NCBI RefSeq assembly: GCF_007655005.1 | Contig: NZ_SZVW01000016.1 | Span: 1-64,000, forward strand | From: Streptomyces tibetensis | GTDB lineage: Bacteria; Actinomycetota; Actinomycetes; Streptomycetales; Streptomycetaceae | Direction: 5' to 3' | Length of the DNA: 64,000 bases | Shown: piece by piece, positions 31,291 through 40,750 of the stretch | Layout: every line of letters begins with the position of its first letter | How positions within the stretch are numbered: position 1 is the first letter of the stretch | Notes under the pieces: generated by a model | Seen by the model: only the letters and a program-made list of their open reading frames with translations | Told to the model about the DNA's origin: nothing | The model's database searches: none | Made by a program: the position numbers and the translations under genes

Positions 31291-33152
31291 ATCGAGCCGC
31301 ACCGTGGTCGTCCCCGAGAGGGACCACCAGAACGACCAGGACGGTCAGAGCCCTGGGGACCTTCGCCGCGGCCTCCGCGCTGCTGGCGATACCCGCCGGG
31401 AGCGCGCAGGCGTACAACCCGACGGGCGGGGTCCTGTATCAGCTCGGCAGCGAGCCGTGCCTGAAGGGTCGGGGCAACTGCGCGGTCTACCCGAAGACGG
31501 CCCAGCTGCCCGGCGGGCGCCTGGTCGCCTCGTTCGAGAAGTCCACCGTGGTGCCCACGTCGGGAAGCGCTGACGGCCAGACCCTGCCCGTCTACAAGAG
31601 CGACGACCACGGCACGAGCTGGCAGCCGCTGTCCGAGGTCAAGGCACCCGCCTACCTCTCGAAGGACCCCAAGTACGCCAAGTACACGAGCAACTGGACG
31701 AACCCCTACCTCTACGTGCTTCCGCAGAACGTCGGAAAGCTGAAGTCGGGCACCCTGCTCCTGGCGAGCGTCGTGTCGGGTGACGACGCCTACTACACGG
31801 AGCGCAAGGCCGCCGATCCGAGCTGGACGCCGAGTAACGACGGCGACCGCAGTGACCTGGCGATCGCCCTGTACTCCAGCACCGACCAGGGCAAGACCTG
31901 GAAGGTCCTCAACATCGTCGCGACGGGCGGCCGGCAGGGCGGCAGCGCGGGTGCCATCGGCCGGAACGTCGCCGACGCGAACAAGACCAAGCAGGTCGAT
32001 CCCCTCTGGGAGCCGTACCTGATGGTCTACAAGGGCAAGCTGGTCTGCTACTACTCCGACGAGAACGACTACCTCGGCTTCGACCCGAAGACCGGCGCTC
32101 CGAAGCCGGACCCGGCGAACGGCACCGCCACGGACTCGCACGGGCAGATCCTCGCGCACCGCACGTGGGACGGCAGCGCCACGAAGTGGGGCGACGCCGT
32201 CGTCGACCTCGCCGGATCGGTCCAGGACATGGGAGGCGGCAAGACGGAGATCGGCGGCGGCCGGCCGGGCATGACCAACGTCGTCCGCACGACCGACGGC
32301 ACATGGATGCTCACGTTCGAGTACTGGGGCGGCGGGGCCAACACCAGGTACGTGATCGCCGACGACCCGCTGACGTTCTTCCGCGGTTCCCGGACCGGCA
32401 TGTCCGTCGCCTCACTGCCCGTCACCGCCGGTTCCCGTCCGCTCGCGAGCGGCGGCAGCCCGGTCATCGTCCGGCTCCCGGACGGGCGCCTGGTCTACAA
32501 CGCGGCGAACAGCGGCAACGTCTGGGTCAACGACAGCGGACGCAGCGACGGCGTGTGGACGGAGTACCAGACGACCTCGCAGCCCGGCTACAGCCGCAAC
32601 CTCCAGTACGTCGACGGCACCGGCCGCGTCGCGATCCTCAACAACCAGGGGACGTCCACGATCGCCTACGCCGAGGTCGACCTCGGCGACTCGGACGGTG
32701 CCTACTACCGGCTGGTGAACCGCAGGACCGGCCAGGTGATCGGCACCGGCAACAGGACCAACGACGCGAACATCGGCAACGGGAACGTCCCCGACGTGGT
32801 CCTGGAGGACGCCGGCGCGGCGGCGGACCAGGACACCCAGTACTGGCACGTGGTGACCGAGCCGAAGGGCGGTACGACGCTGCTCAACAAGTCGGGCGGA
32901 CGCGCGGCGGCCATCTGGACGGGCAGCGCCACGGCCGGCCAGCGAATCGGCCAGTGGGTCGACGACAGCCCCACGGGCAGCTGGAACCTCGTCAAGAACG
33001 CCGACGGTTCCTACAAGCTCCAGTCGGTCGAGAACACCGGTCTGTACCTCACCGGCGCGACCGCGGGCGGGCCGCTGACCCTCCAGAGCGCGGCCGACGA
33101 CGGTTCGCAGGACTGGCGGCTCGTCCGGGACACCCGGCGCAGCGGCTCGTGA
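31287..33152 (+). CDS. Secreted sialidase-fold glycosidase with ricin-like C-terminus (GH93-like)
   Basis: A 621-residue exported protein. A long N-region with Arg residues, a hydrophobic core (ALGTFAAASALLAIPAG) and cleavage near AQA form the signal peptide at about residues 25-52. The catalytic part (about 53-465) has BNR/Asp-box-like repeats (SDDHGTSW, STDQGKTW) of a beta-propeller and resembles exo-arabinanase/sialidase relatives. From about 469 a trefoil-like carbohydrate-binding region starts (YYRLVNRRTGQVIG) and ends DWRLV. ATG at 31287 overlaps the GH42 stop. It probably attacks arabinan or galactan chains outside the cell to feed the importer. The GH93 assignment is by resemblance to its paralogue at 52804. 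Confidence 0.75.
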   Translation: MNRAAPWSSPRGTTRTTRTVRALGTFAAASALLAIPAGSAQAYNPTGGVLYQLGSEPCLKGRGNCAVYPKTAQLPGGRLVASFEKSTVVPTSGSADGQTLPVYKSDDHGTSWQPLSEVKAPAYLSKDPKYAKYTSNWTNPYLYVLPQNVGKLKSGTLLLASVVSGDDAYYTERKAADPSWTPSNDGDRSDLAIALYSSTDQGKTWKVLNIVATGGRQGGSAGAIGRNVADANKTKQVDPLWEPYLMVYKGKLVCYYSDENDYLGFDPKTGAPKPDPANGTATDSHGQILAHRTWDGSATKWGDAVVDLAGSVQDMGGGKTEIGGGRPGMTNVVRTTDGTWMLTFEYWGGGANTRYVIADDPLTFFRGSRTGMSVASLPVTAGSRPLASGGSPVIVRLPDGRLVYNAANSGNVWVNDSGRSDGVWTEYQTTSQPGYSRNLQYVDGTGRVAILNNQGTSTIAYAEVDLGDSDGAYYRLVNRRTGQVIGTGNRTNDANIGNGNVPDVVLEDAGAAADQDTQYWHVVTEPKGGTTLLNKSGGRAAAIWTGSATAGQRIGQWVDDSPTGSWNLVKNADGSYKLQSVENTGLYLTGATAGGPLTLQSAADDGSQDWRLVRDTRRSGS

Positions 33153-33182
33153 TGCCTGCCCACGCGGGTCGTTGACACGCTC

Positions 33183-33220
33183 GGACGCGGCGCCTCCGTC
33201 TCCAAGGAGGCGCCGCGTCC
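33183..33220. terminator. Strong bidirectional hairpin between convergent genes
   Basis: A perfect 15-bp inverted repeat, ggacgcggcgcctcc at 33183-33197 with its complement at 33206-33220, encloses an 8-base loop. It lies between the convergent glycosidase (ends 33152) and xylanase (ends 33276) and should terminate both. Confidence 0.85.
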
Positions 33221-33275
33221 CTGCTGTCGTTCCGTGCGGTGGCCGGTCACTGGGCCGGCGCGATGGCCGCCTGTC

Positions 33276-34334
33276 TCAGGGAGTGCCGCCCATCGCGGTC
33301 AGCGCGGCCCGGTACGCGGCCTTCTTGTTGCCGTTGTTGTCGAACAGCAGGGGGTTCTGGCCGACCCGCCAGGAGTCGCTGTCCCGGATGCCCCACACGG
33401 TGATGCCGGTGCAGCGTGCGACGTTCATGCACGCCCGCACACTGTTGGTGTAGGCCGCGGCGGGTGCCTGGGCGATGTCCAGTTCGGTGATCTGGACGTC
33501 GACGCCGAGCGCGGCGAAGTTGGCCAGTGTCGTCTGGAAGCTTCCCGGAGGGCCCCCGGTGCCGAAGTGGGCCTGGAAGCCGACGCAGTCGATGGGGACA
33601 CCGCGGGCCTTGAAGTCGCGCACCAGGCGGTAGACGCCCTGGGTCTTGGCGTCGCTCCAGTTCTCGATGCTGTAGTCGTTGTAGCAGAGCTTGGCCGACG
33701 GATCCGCGGAGCGCGCGGCACGGAACGCCTCCTCGACGAAGCCGGTGCCCAGGACGTTGCGGAACACCGAGCTGCGCAACTGGCCGCTGCCGCCGTCGGC
33801 GAACGCCTCGTTGACCACGTCCCAGGAGTGGATCTTTCCCCGGTAGCGGGACATGAGCGTGGTGATGTGGTTCCTCATCACGCTGCGCAGCGTTCCGGCG
33901 TCGCCGATGCCGCTCACCCAGCCGGGCAGCTGGGAGTGCCACACCAGGGTGTGACCGCGTACGCGCTGGCCGCGGCCGAGGGCCCGGTTGACGATCTGGT
34001 CGGCCGGGCCGAAGGTGAACGAGCCGCGGGAGCGCTCCGTGGCATCCCACTTCATCTCGTTCTCCGCCGTGACCGAGTTGAACTCGCGGTCGAGGATCCC
34101 CGCGTACACACCGTTGCTCAGCTTCCCTGCCGCCACCGCTGTCCCGAAGTACCGTCCGGACTGCGCGGCCTGGGCACCGAGGGTGCTCGCCTTCGGGGCG
34201 GCGGGCGTGATGGCCGGAGCGGCGGAGGCGGCCCCGGTGGTGGCGGTCGCTCCGCCGGCCAGCAGAGTGGCGGCGACCAGCACACCTGAGAGCGGCCTTC
34301 GGTTTCGTCCGGTTCGCCTGAAGTGGGGGTTCAT
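33276..34334 (-). CDS. Secreted GH10 endo-1,4-beta-xylanase
   Basis: A 352-residue exported enzyme consisting of signal peptide (about residues 1-38, ending ASAAP) and a GH10 barrel only; there is no carbohydrate-binding module. Motifs NSVTAENEMKWD, GHTLVWHSQLP, the acid/base in WDVVNEAF (Glu176) and the nucleophile in ITELDI (Glu284) are intact. It hydrolyses internal xylan linkages. ATG at 34334 has GAGGAG 4 bases upstream. It lies 65 bases after the GH43 gene on the same strand, so both are likely cotranscribed. The same frame stays open far upstream, but that sequence is the GH43 gene in a wrong frame. Confidence 0.95.
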   Translation of the reverse strand: MNPHFRRTGRNRRPLSGVLVAATLLAGGATATTGAASAAPAITPAAPKASTLGAQAAQSGRYFGTAVAAGKLSNGVYAGILDREFNSVTAENEMKWDATERSRGSFTFGPADQIVNRALGRGQRVRGHTLVWHSQLPGWVSGIGDAGTLRSVMRNHITTLMSRYRGKIHSWDVVNEAFADGGSGQLRSSVFRNVLGTGFVEEAFRAARSADPSAKLCYNDYSIENWSDAKTQGVYRLVRDFKARGVPIDCVGFQAHFGTGGPPGSFQTTLANFAALGVDVQITELDIAQAPAAAYTNSVRACMNVARCTGITVWGIRDSDSWRVGQNPLLFDNNGNKKAAYRAALTAMGGTP

Positions 34335-34399
34335 GCTTCTCCTCGTGGGTTGCCTTCGGGTGAAACGAGCGGTGGAACGGCAGGGACGCATCGGGGCGT

Positions 34400-36016
34400 T
34401 CAGGGGGTGGACAGTTCGAACCGCGTCACGCGGATCGAGCCGCCCAGCGCCCGCGTGGCGTGGTTGAAGAGGGCGAACCGGTAGCCCATGAAGAACCGCC
34501 AGTCGTTGCCCATGGCGAATGCGGGACCCAGGCGGGTGAAGGTGACGCCGTCGGTGCTGTAGGAGAAGGTGCCGGGGCGGGACGCTCCGGGACGTATGTC
34601 TGCGTTCGCCCGGAGCCAGAGGCGACCGCCCGGCACGCTCGCACTCGCCCGCTCGATCCCGGTGCCGGTGGTGTTCCAATTGCCGTCCATGGTCAGTCCG
34701 TCCACCATGACCACCCGCGTCGCACCGCCGTCCCGCTTCAGGCCGATCCAGGCGGAGGAGTTGCGCAGCAGCGCGAGCCCCGCCCGGTCGCCGTCCCGCA
34801 TCGCGGAGTGGTCGAGCTGGACCGTCGCCGTGGACGTGGGTCCCTGGATGCGGTGGGTGAGGGTGTTGCGCGCCCAGTACAGGTCGTCGGTGACCGTGGC
34901 GGTGCGCAGGGTCAGGCCGTTGTTCACCGTCCACTTGCCGTTGTCCGGGTTGTGGTTCCACTCCCACCTGGGCTTGAGGACCGTTCCGTCGAAGGTGTCG
35001 GCGCCGGTCAGGGGAGTGACCTGCCGGGGTGGCGGCGGTACGACCGGGCCGGGGTACGACCTGCCCCACGCGCCGTTCACGAGCTGGACGACCGGCCAGC
35101 CGTCCGAGGTCCAGGTGACGGGCGCCAGGGCGGGCATGCGGCCGCCGGGGTAGGCGTCGATGAAGGCCATGTAGTACCAGGCACCGCTCTGGGTCCGCAC
35201 CAGCCCGCCCTGGTGCGGAACGCCGCCGCCGGAGATCGGCCCGGGCAGGTCGAGCAGGATCTGTCGCAGGGTGTAGGGGCCGAAGGGGCCGCTGGTGGAC
35301 CGCAGGATGTACTGGCCGTTGGCCGGGCGGGTCAGGAAGATGTAGTAACTCCCGTTGATCTTGTAGAAGCGGGAGCCCTCCAGAGTGCCGATGCTCGACG
35401 GGGTGCTGAAGACCTGCTGGGCCCGCACCTGGCTGCGGCCGTCCGCGGACAGCTGGGCCACGCTGATCGTTCCGTTGCCGTACGCCACGTACAGGGTGTT
35501 GTCGTCTTCCACCAGCATGCCGGCGTCGTAATACACCTGCGGGAGCGTCGCGTGCCTGCTCCAGGGGCCCTCGACGGATCTGGCCGTGTAGAGATGGGTT
35601 CGGGCGAAATCGATCTGGCCGAGCCAGTAGAACGTCCCCTCGGCGGGACGGTACGCCAGGGACGAGGCCCAGATTCCCCTGACGTAGCCGCGTCCGCCGC
35701 TCAGGTCGTACTTGGCGCCGAAGTCGAGGACGGGCACCGCGTGGCCGGCGATCTCCCAGTTCACCAGGTCGTACGAGCGCAGGACGGGGGCGCCCGGCGA
35801 GTAGTGCATCGTCGAGGCGGAGCAGTAGTAGGTGTTCTCGACGCGGATGATGTCGATGTCCGCGAAGTCCTGCCAGATCACGGGGTTCGTGTAGGTCGCG
35901 GCCGCTCCGGCCGCGGCGGCTCCCGCCGTGCCGGGGGGCAGCAGCGCGCCGACAGCCAGGCCGCTGGTCGTGGCCAGGGCCGCACGGCGGCTGAAGTTGT
36001 GACCTGTCCATGTCAT
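34400..36016 (-). CDS. Secreted GH43 glycosidase (xylosidase/arabinofuranosidase type)
   Basis: A 538-residue exported enzyme. The N-terminus has a twin-arginine signal (FSRRAALATTSGLAVGALL), suggesting Tat export. Residues about 40-330 form the five-bladed propeller: NPVIWQDFADIDIIRV with the catalytic base Asp, GIWASSLAYR, and TLEGSRFYKI with the acid Glu. From about 345 a concanavalin-like beta-sandwich follows (DTFDGTVLKPRWEWNHNP, TATVQLDH), usual in GH43 xylosidases. ATG at 36016 has AAGG 9 bases upstream. It precedes the xylanase gene and would remove xylose or arabinose from xylan fragments. Exact specificity cannot be read off. Confidence 0.88.
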   Translation of the reverse strand: MTWTGHNFSRRAALATTSGLAVGALLPPGTAGAAAAGAAATYTNPVIWQDFADIDIIRVENTYYCSASTMHYSPGAPVLRSYDLVNWEIAGHAVPVLDFGAKYDLSGGRGYVRGIWASSLAYRPAEGTFYWLGQIDFARTHLYTARSVEGPWSRHATLPQVYYDAGMLVEDDNTLYVAYGNGTISVAQLSADGRSQVRAQQVFSTPSSIGTLEGSRFYKINGSYYIFLTRPANGQYILRSTSGPFGPYTLRQILLDLPGPISGGGVPHQGGLVRTQSGAWYYMAFIDAYPGGRMPALAPVTWTSDGWPVVQLVNGAWGRSYPGPVVPPPPRQVTPLTGADTFDGTVLKPRWEWNHNPDNGKWTVNNGLTLRTATVTDDLYWARNTLTHRIQGPTSTATVQLDHSAMRDGDRAGLALLRNSSAWIGLKRDGGATRVVMVDGLTMDGNWNTTGTGIERASASVPGGRLWLRANADIRPGASRPGTFSYSTDGVTFTRLGPAFAMGNDWRFFMGYRFALFNHATRALGGSIRVTRFELSTP

Positions 36017-36078
36017 TCGAATCCGCCTTGGGGGTGGGGTGCTGCCATGAAGGGCGGGAGGATCTGCGTTCCGTATGT

Positions 36079-36102
36079 CGAACGCCTGCTGTCCTATCGA
36101 AC
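36079..36102 (-). promoter_or_regulatory. Possible operator, paired CGAAC sites 19 bp apart
   Basis: CGAAC occurs at 36079-36083 and at 36098-36102, upstream of the GH43 start. The same five-base word with the same 19-bp phase, the second copy also within ATCGAAC, precedes araB at 54898-54921. The orientation relative to the gene is reversed there, so the match may be chance. Confidence 0.25.
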
Positions 36103-36197
36103 GTCTTGGATGATATGAGCAGCACCTGACGGGTCGTCAATACTTCTCGCAGCATTCGGCCTTGAGGTCGAAAGATTTCGCTCACTCCCGGGTGCGG

Positions 36198-37661
36198 TCA
36201 CGACGGCCCGGGTGCCGTCATCCAGCGCCACTGCGTGAACGCTTCCAGGCTGGCGGTGCCGCCGATGCGGGAGGTGTTGCCCGAGATCCCCATGCCCCCG
36301 AAGGGCGCGTTCGCGGCGTCCTTGGCGGACACGTCGTTGATGTGGATCATGCCCGTGCGCAACCGCTGCGCGAGGGTGGTCGCCCGGGGCACGGACCGGG
36401 AGTGGACGGCGGCGGTCAGGCCGTACGCCGTGTCGTTGGCGATCTCCACTGCCTCGTCCTCGGAGCGGAACGGGACGACGGGGGCGACCGGTCCGAAGAT
36501 CTCCTCGTGGAAGGCGGGCATGGACCGGTCGACTCGGTCCAGCACGGTGGGCGGATAGAAGCGCCCCGCGCGGGTGCCTCCGGTCAGCACGCGTGCTCCG
36601 GCGTCCACGCTCTCGTCCACGATCCGTGCGATCCGGGCCGCCTGCCGTTCGCTGATGACCGGACCCAGCGCCACGCCCTCGTCACGCGGATCGCCCACCG
36701 GCAGCGCCTTCGCCAGCCGGACCAGCGCCTCGGTGTACTCCTCGACGACATCGGCGTGGACGACATGACGTCCGGCCGCGACACAGGCCTGGCCCTGGTA
36801 GCCGAACGAACTCACGGCCCCGGCCGCGGCGGCCGCCTCCACGTCCGCGTCCTCCAGTACGACGATCGAGTTCTTGCCGCCCAGCTCCAGGGACACGCGC
36901 TTGAGTCCCTCCCCGGCGATCCGGGCCACCTCCCGCCCCGCGCCGGTGGAGCCGGTGAACGAGATCATCGCGACATGGCGGTCGGCGGCGACCGCCCGCC
37001 CGGTCGCCGCATCGCCCGGCAGGACGTGCAGCACGCCCCCGGGCAGCCCGGCCTCCGCGAACAGCTGCGCGACCAGGACGCCGCCGGAGACCGGGGTGAG
37101 AGGATCGGGCTTGAGCAGCGCGGTGTTGCCCAGGGCCAGCGCCGGTGCCAGCGCCCGCATCGCGAACAGCAGCGGCGCGTTCCACGGGGTGATGACCCCC
37201 ACGACCCCCACCGGCACCCGCCACGCCAGACTCGTCCCACCGGGAACCTGCGGTACGAGGACCTCACCCGGGGGCTGGGACGCGATCCCGATCGCGTGCC
37301 GCAACTGAGCGAGACCCGCCGCGATCTCGTAGTCGCCCTTGGCCGGAACACCCCCCGTCTCCCGGACGATCCATTCACGGACCGATCCGCTGCGCTCACG
37401 CAGGGCACGCTCCGCACGGATCAGTACATCGACGCGGTCGGAGGCGGTGGCCGCCGCCCACTCCGACGCGGCCCGGGCGGCCCGCGCCGCCGCCCTTTCG
37501 ACATCGGACGGGGCGGCCAGACCCACCTCCGCCAGTGGCTCCCCGGTGGCCGGTTCGACGACCCGGCGGGTGCCGCCCTCAGCGGTCCGCCAGCCCTCGC
37601 TGTAGATCTTTCCGGTCCACTCGGCCGCGTCCGGCCAGGTCCGCCCGCCGTCGACAGACAT
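36198..37661 (-). CDS. Aldehyde dehydrogenase, benzaldehyde/aromatic type
   Basis: A 487-residue NAD(P)-dependent dehydrogenase. VITPWNAPLL near 160, the general-base segment SLELGGKN (Glu near 252) and the nucleophile in GQACVAAGR (Cys near 286) are intact, as is FGPVAPVVPF. The pattern, including ISFTGSTGAGREVA and FGGMGISGN, is that of benzaldehyde or vanillin-type dehydrogenases. ATG at 37661 is preferred with GGAGG 8 bases upstream; a GTG at 37667 is the alternative. It stands alone on the minus strand, between the xylan genes and the divergent SpoIIE-type gene. Substrate inferred by family; aromatic aldehydes from plant material would suit the neighbourhood. Confidence 0.9.
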   Translation of the reverse strand: MSVDGGRTWPDAAEWTGKIYSEGWRTAEGGTRRVVEPATGEPLAEVGLAAPSDVERAAARAARAASEWAAATASDRVDVLIRAERALRERSGSVREWIVRETGGVPAKGDYEIAAGLAQLRHAIGIASQPPGEVLVPQVPGGTSLAWRVPVGVVGVITPWNAPLLFAMRALAPALALGNTALLKPDPLTPVSGGVLVAQLFAEAGLPGGVLHVLPGDAATGRAVAADRHVAMISFTGSTGAGREVARIAGEGLKRVSLELGGKNSIVVLEDADVEAAAAAGAVSSFGYQGQACVAAGRHVVHADVVEEYTEALVRLAKALPVGDPRDEGVALGPVISERQAARIARIVDESVDAGARVLTGGTRAGRFYPPTVLDRVDRSMPAFHEEIFGPVAPVVPFRSEDEAVEIANDTAYGLTAAVHSRSVPRATTLAQRLRTGMIHINDVSAKDAANAPFGGMGISGNTSRIGGTASLEAFTQWRWMTAPGPS

Positions 37662-37815
37662 GGTCACGACCTCCGTCCCTGGTCGGTGGTGATGCGCAGC
37701 TGCTTACCAGCCTCCCCGGCCATTCAACCTGGTGCAGGAGATATCTGTCATTCTTGGGGCATACCAGAACGAAGTAGTTAAAGGTGCCTAGTGGGTGAGG
37801 CGGGTTGAGGGGCCA

Positions 37816-40224
37816 ATGGCGAGATCTGCGTCCGTCCCGGGCGAGGGCAGCGGGGCACCGCCCGAGGGCCCTGCCGACGACACCCTCACCGCGAAGGCCC
37901 TCGTGGACGAGCGCGGCGTCGTCACGGGATGGAACGAAGGAGCACGCAGGCTGCTCGGCTACCGGGCCTCGGAAGTGGTCGGCCGGCCCGGGTCCGCTCT
38001 GCTCGCCGACGAGCCCCCGCCCGGTCTCCTGAGTTCCCTGCTCACCCTCCCCAGGTGGAACGGCGCGGCGGCGCTCCTGCACCGCCAGGGGCACCCCCTG
38101 ACCGTGAACCTCCTGGCCCACCTCCGGCGCAACGACGGCGGCCACAGGGAATGGCTGCTGCTCACGGCGGTCAGCCGCCTCGCAGTGAGCCCCGACGACG
38201 ACGCGTTCCTCAGGAACAGCTTCACCCAGTCCACCTGCACGACGGCGCTGTACGACACCGGCTTGCGGCTGGTCAGGGCCAACGCCGACATGGAACGGGT
38301 GATCGGCCTGCCCGAGGAGGCGATGCGCGGACTGCGTGTCTCGGAGATCGTGCACCACCCGCAGGCCGACCTCACGGAGCAGGCCATGCGGCGAGCGCTG
38401 GACACCGGTGAGCGGCAGGACCTCCAGCTCTCGCTGCAGCTCGCGGGCCATGAACGCCCGAGCGTGTGGACCGTCTCCCTCGCCCCCGTCCGGGCGGGTG
38501 ACGGCCGGGCACAGGGGGTGCTGCTCTCGGCGCACGACATGACCGAGCAGCACCAGGCCCGGCAGCGGCTGGCCCTGCTGAACGAGGCGAGCGTGCGCAT
38601 CGGAAGCACGCTCGACCTGGTCCGCACCGCACAGGAACTCGCCGACGTGGCCGTACCGCGGCTCGCCGACTTCGTCACCGTCGACCTGCTGCCGTCCATC
38701 GACGACGGCGACGACCCGCCCACGGGACCCCCTCACGGCGCCGTGCGGCTGCGCCGCGTCGCCCACCAGTCGGTTCTCGAAGGCTGTCCCGAGGCCGTGG
38801 TCCCGAACGGGACCGTGGCCGTCTATCCGGACAGGTCGACGGCGGCCGAGTGCCTGGCCGCCGGCCGACCACTGATCCAGCAGGTCACCCCCGAGGCCAT
38901 GGAGCACGTGCTGCGCCAGACCCCCGAGCGCGGAGAACGGATGCGCCGGTTCGGTTTCCACTCCGTGCTGGCCGTGCCCATGCGCGCCCGCGGCCTCACC
39001 CTGGGCGTGGCCACCTTCTCCCGTCACCGCAACCCCGAAGCCTTCGAAGAGGACGACCTGCTGCTCGGCCAGGAGATCACCGACAGAGCCGGCCTCTGCA
39101 TCGACAACGCCCGCCGGTTCACGCGAGAGCGCGCCACCTCGCTGACTCTGCAGAGCAGCCTCCTGCCACAACGGCTGCCCGAGCAGTCCGCCCTCGACGT
39201 AGCCTCGCGGTACCTGCCCGCCAGCGCCCAGGCCGGGGTGGGCGGGGACTGGTTCGACGTCATCCCGCTGTCCGGCGCCCGCGTGGCACTCGTCGTCGGC
39301 GACGTCGTCGGGCACGGCATCCAGGCCTCGGCCACCATGGGGCGGCTGCGGACCGCCGTCAGAACCCTGGCCGACGTCGACCTGCCTCCCGACGAGCTGC
39401 TCACCCACCTCGACGACCTGGTCAGCCACCTGGCCGCGGACGCCGACGGCACCGGCGACATCGGGGCCACCTGCCTGTACGCGGTGTACGACCCGGTCTC
39501 CCGCCGGTGCTGCCTGGCGCGAGCGGGGCATCCGGTCCCGGCCCTGCTCACGCCAGGCGGACGGGCGGAGTTCCTCGACGTACCCGCGGGGCTCCCCCTG
39601 GGGCTCGGCGGTCTGCCCTTCGAGGCCGTCGAGAGGGAACTGCCCGAGGGCAGCGTGCTCGCCCTGTACACCGACGGTCTCGTCGAGGCGGGGTCCCGTG
39701 ACATCGACGACGGCATGGACACCCTGCTGCGCACGCTGCAGACCGCCGACGCCTCACTCGAGGGCACCTGTGACGCGGTGCTGCGGACCATGCTTCCGGA
39801 ACGGCCGGCCGACGACGTGGCCCTGCTCATGGCCCGCACCCGTGCCCTCGACACCTTCCACGTGGCCGTCTGGGACGTACCACCCGACCATGCCGCGGTC
39901 GCCGTGGCCCGCAAGAACGCGTCCCGGCAACTGGCCGAATGGGGCCTCGACGCCTGCGCGTTCGTCACCGAACTGGTGGTCAGCGAGCTCGTCACCAACG
40001 CCATCCGGCACGCCGAACCCCCCATCGAGCTGAGGCTGATCTACGACCGGTCCCTCATCTGCGAGGTGTCGGACGGCAGCACCACCGCCCCGCACATGCG
40101 GCGGGCCCGCACCTACGACGAGGGCGGCCGCGGTCTGCTCCTCGTGGCCCAGACCTGCCAGGGATGGGGCGCCCGGCACACGGCCGACGGCAAGGTCATC
40201 TGGGCGGAGCAGGCACTTCCCTGA
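37816..40224 (+). CDS. PAS-PAS-GAF-SpoIIE phosphatase with C-terminal anti-sigma-type ATPase domain
   Basis: An 802-residue cytosolic signalling protein. Residues about 22-120 (GVVTGWNEGARRLLGYRASEVVGRPG) and 135-245 are PAS domains; about 258-425 is a GAF domain; about 435-645 is a PP2C-like SpoIIE phosphatase with metal-binding segments VGGDWFDVIPL, VVGDVVGHG and YTDGLVE; about 660-800 is an HATPase_c domain (ELVVSELVTNAIRHA) of the RsbW/SpoIIAB type. Such proteins dephosphorylate anti-anti-sigma factors and can also phosphorylate or sequester, linking a sensed ligand to sigma factor control. ATG at 37816 is preceded by GAGGGG at only about 3 bases; a GTG at 37795 is an alternative. No partner STAS gene is adjacent. 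Confidence 0.92.
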   Translation: MARSASVPGEGSGAPPEGPADDTLTAKALVDERGVVTGWNEGARRLLGYRASEVVGRPGSALLADEPPPGLLSSLLTLPRWNGAAALLHRQGHPLTVNLLAHLRRNDGGHREWLLLTAVSRLAVSPDDDAFLRNSFTQSTCTTALYDTGLRLVRANADMERVIGLPEEAMRGLRVSEIVHHPQADLTEQAMRRALDTGERQDLQLSLQLAGHERPSVWTVSLAPVRAGDGRAQGVLLSAHDMTEQHQARQRLALLNEASVRIGSTLDLVRTAQELADVAVPRLADFVTVDLLPSIDDGDDPPTGPPHGAVRLRRVAHQSVLEGCPEAVVPNGTVAVYPDRSTAAECLAAGRPLIQQVTPEAMEHVLRQTPERGERMRRFGFHSVLAVPMRARGLTLGVATFSRHRNPEAFEEDDLLLGQEITDRAGLCIDNARRFTRERATSLTLQSSLLPQRLPEQSALDVASRYLPASAQAGVGGDWFDVIPLSGARVALVVGDVVGHGIQASATMGRLRTAVRTLADVDLPPDELLTHLDDLVSHLAADADGTGDIGATCLYAVYDPVSRRCCLARAGHPVPALLTPGGRAEFLDVPAGLPLGLGGLPFEAVERELPEGSVLALYTDGLVEAGSRDIDDGMDTLLRTLQTADASLEGTCDAVLRTMLPERPADDVALLMARTRALDTFHVAVWDVPPDHAAVAVARKNASRQLAEWGLDACAFVTELVVSELVTNAIRHAEPPIELRLIYDRSLICEVSDGSTTAPHMRRARTYDEGGRGLLLVAQTCQGWGARHTADGKVIWAEQALP

Positions 40225-40261
40225 GCCAACCTCAGGTTGTCCCTGCGCCACCGTCGCCGGC

Positions 40262-40739
40262 TCAGGCGCCGATCGCCGCTCGGATCCGCTCGGCCTTCTC
40301 CTCCGAGAAGACGCCGCTGTCCAACAGGGTGAGGATGGACAGCACACCCCCGCGCGAGCCCCAGCTGCCTTCCTCGATCACCCGGAAGGTGACCCACCAG
40401 GCCGGTGACGGCTCCGCCAGTCCGCAGGCTTCGGCCATGGCGGCCAGGATCCGCTCGATCACCTCGGCCCGGACCTCGCGACGCCAGTCCCCGTCCATGA
40501 CCGCCACATCGATCACCATGACGTCGGGCGCCTGTTCCGCGTCCGGCACCAGCCGGCCGCCGATGGCCATCATGTCCGGCTCCCGTTCGGTGAAGTGCAC
40601 CTGGAACCCGGCCCGCGCGGGCGGCGCGACCCGGCCGACCTCTGGCACGAGCACCGCGTCCGTGAGTGTTCCCGGCCAGCGTGCGGCGCTGTTCCGGGGT
40701 CAGGCGCCCCTGTGGCGTGTGCACGGTGATGATGGTCAT
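40262..40739 (-). pseudogene. Tautomerase-family gene broken by a single-base frameshift
   Basis: The ATG at 40739 has a strong GGAGG 6 bases upstream and starts MTIITVHTPQGRLTPEQRR, with Pro2 displaced as in extended tautomerase-like proteins. After LAG, near 40661-40672, the frame changes: one additional base in GGGAACACTC moves the continuation TLTDAVLVPEVGRVAPPA, GFQVHFTEREPDMMAIGG and the C-terminal EEKAERIRAAIGA into another frame. Joined, the protein would be about 158 residues. The frame length of 478 bases (3n+1) agrees with one insertion. It is either a recent pseudogene or a sequencing error. An elaborate operator lies just upstream. Confidence 0.75.
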
Positions 40740-40750
40740 CGGCCACCTCC

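Noticed and set aside
34335..36185. N-terminal extension of the xylanase to 969 residues
   Set aside because: The added sequence is the GH43 gene read in a wrong frame. A signal peptide and a strong ribosome site define the start at 34334.
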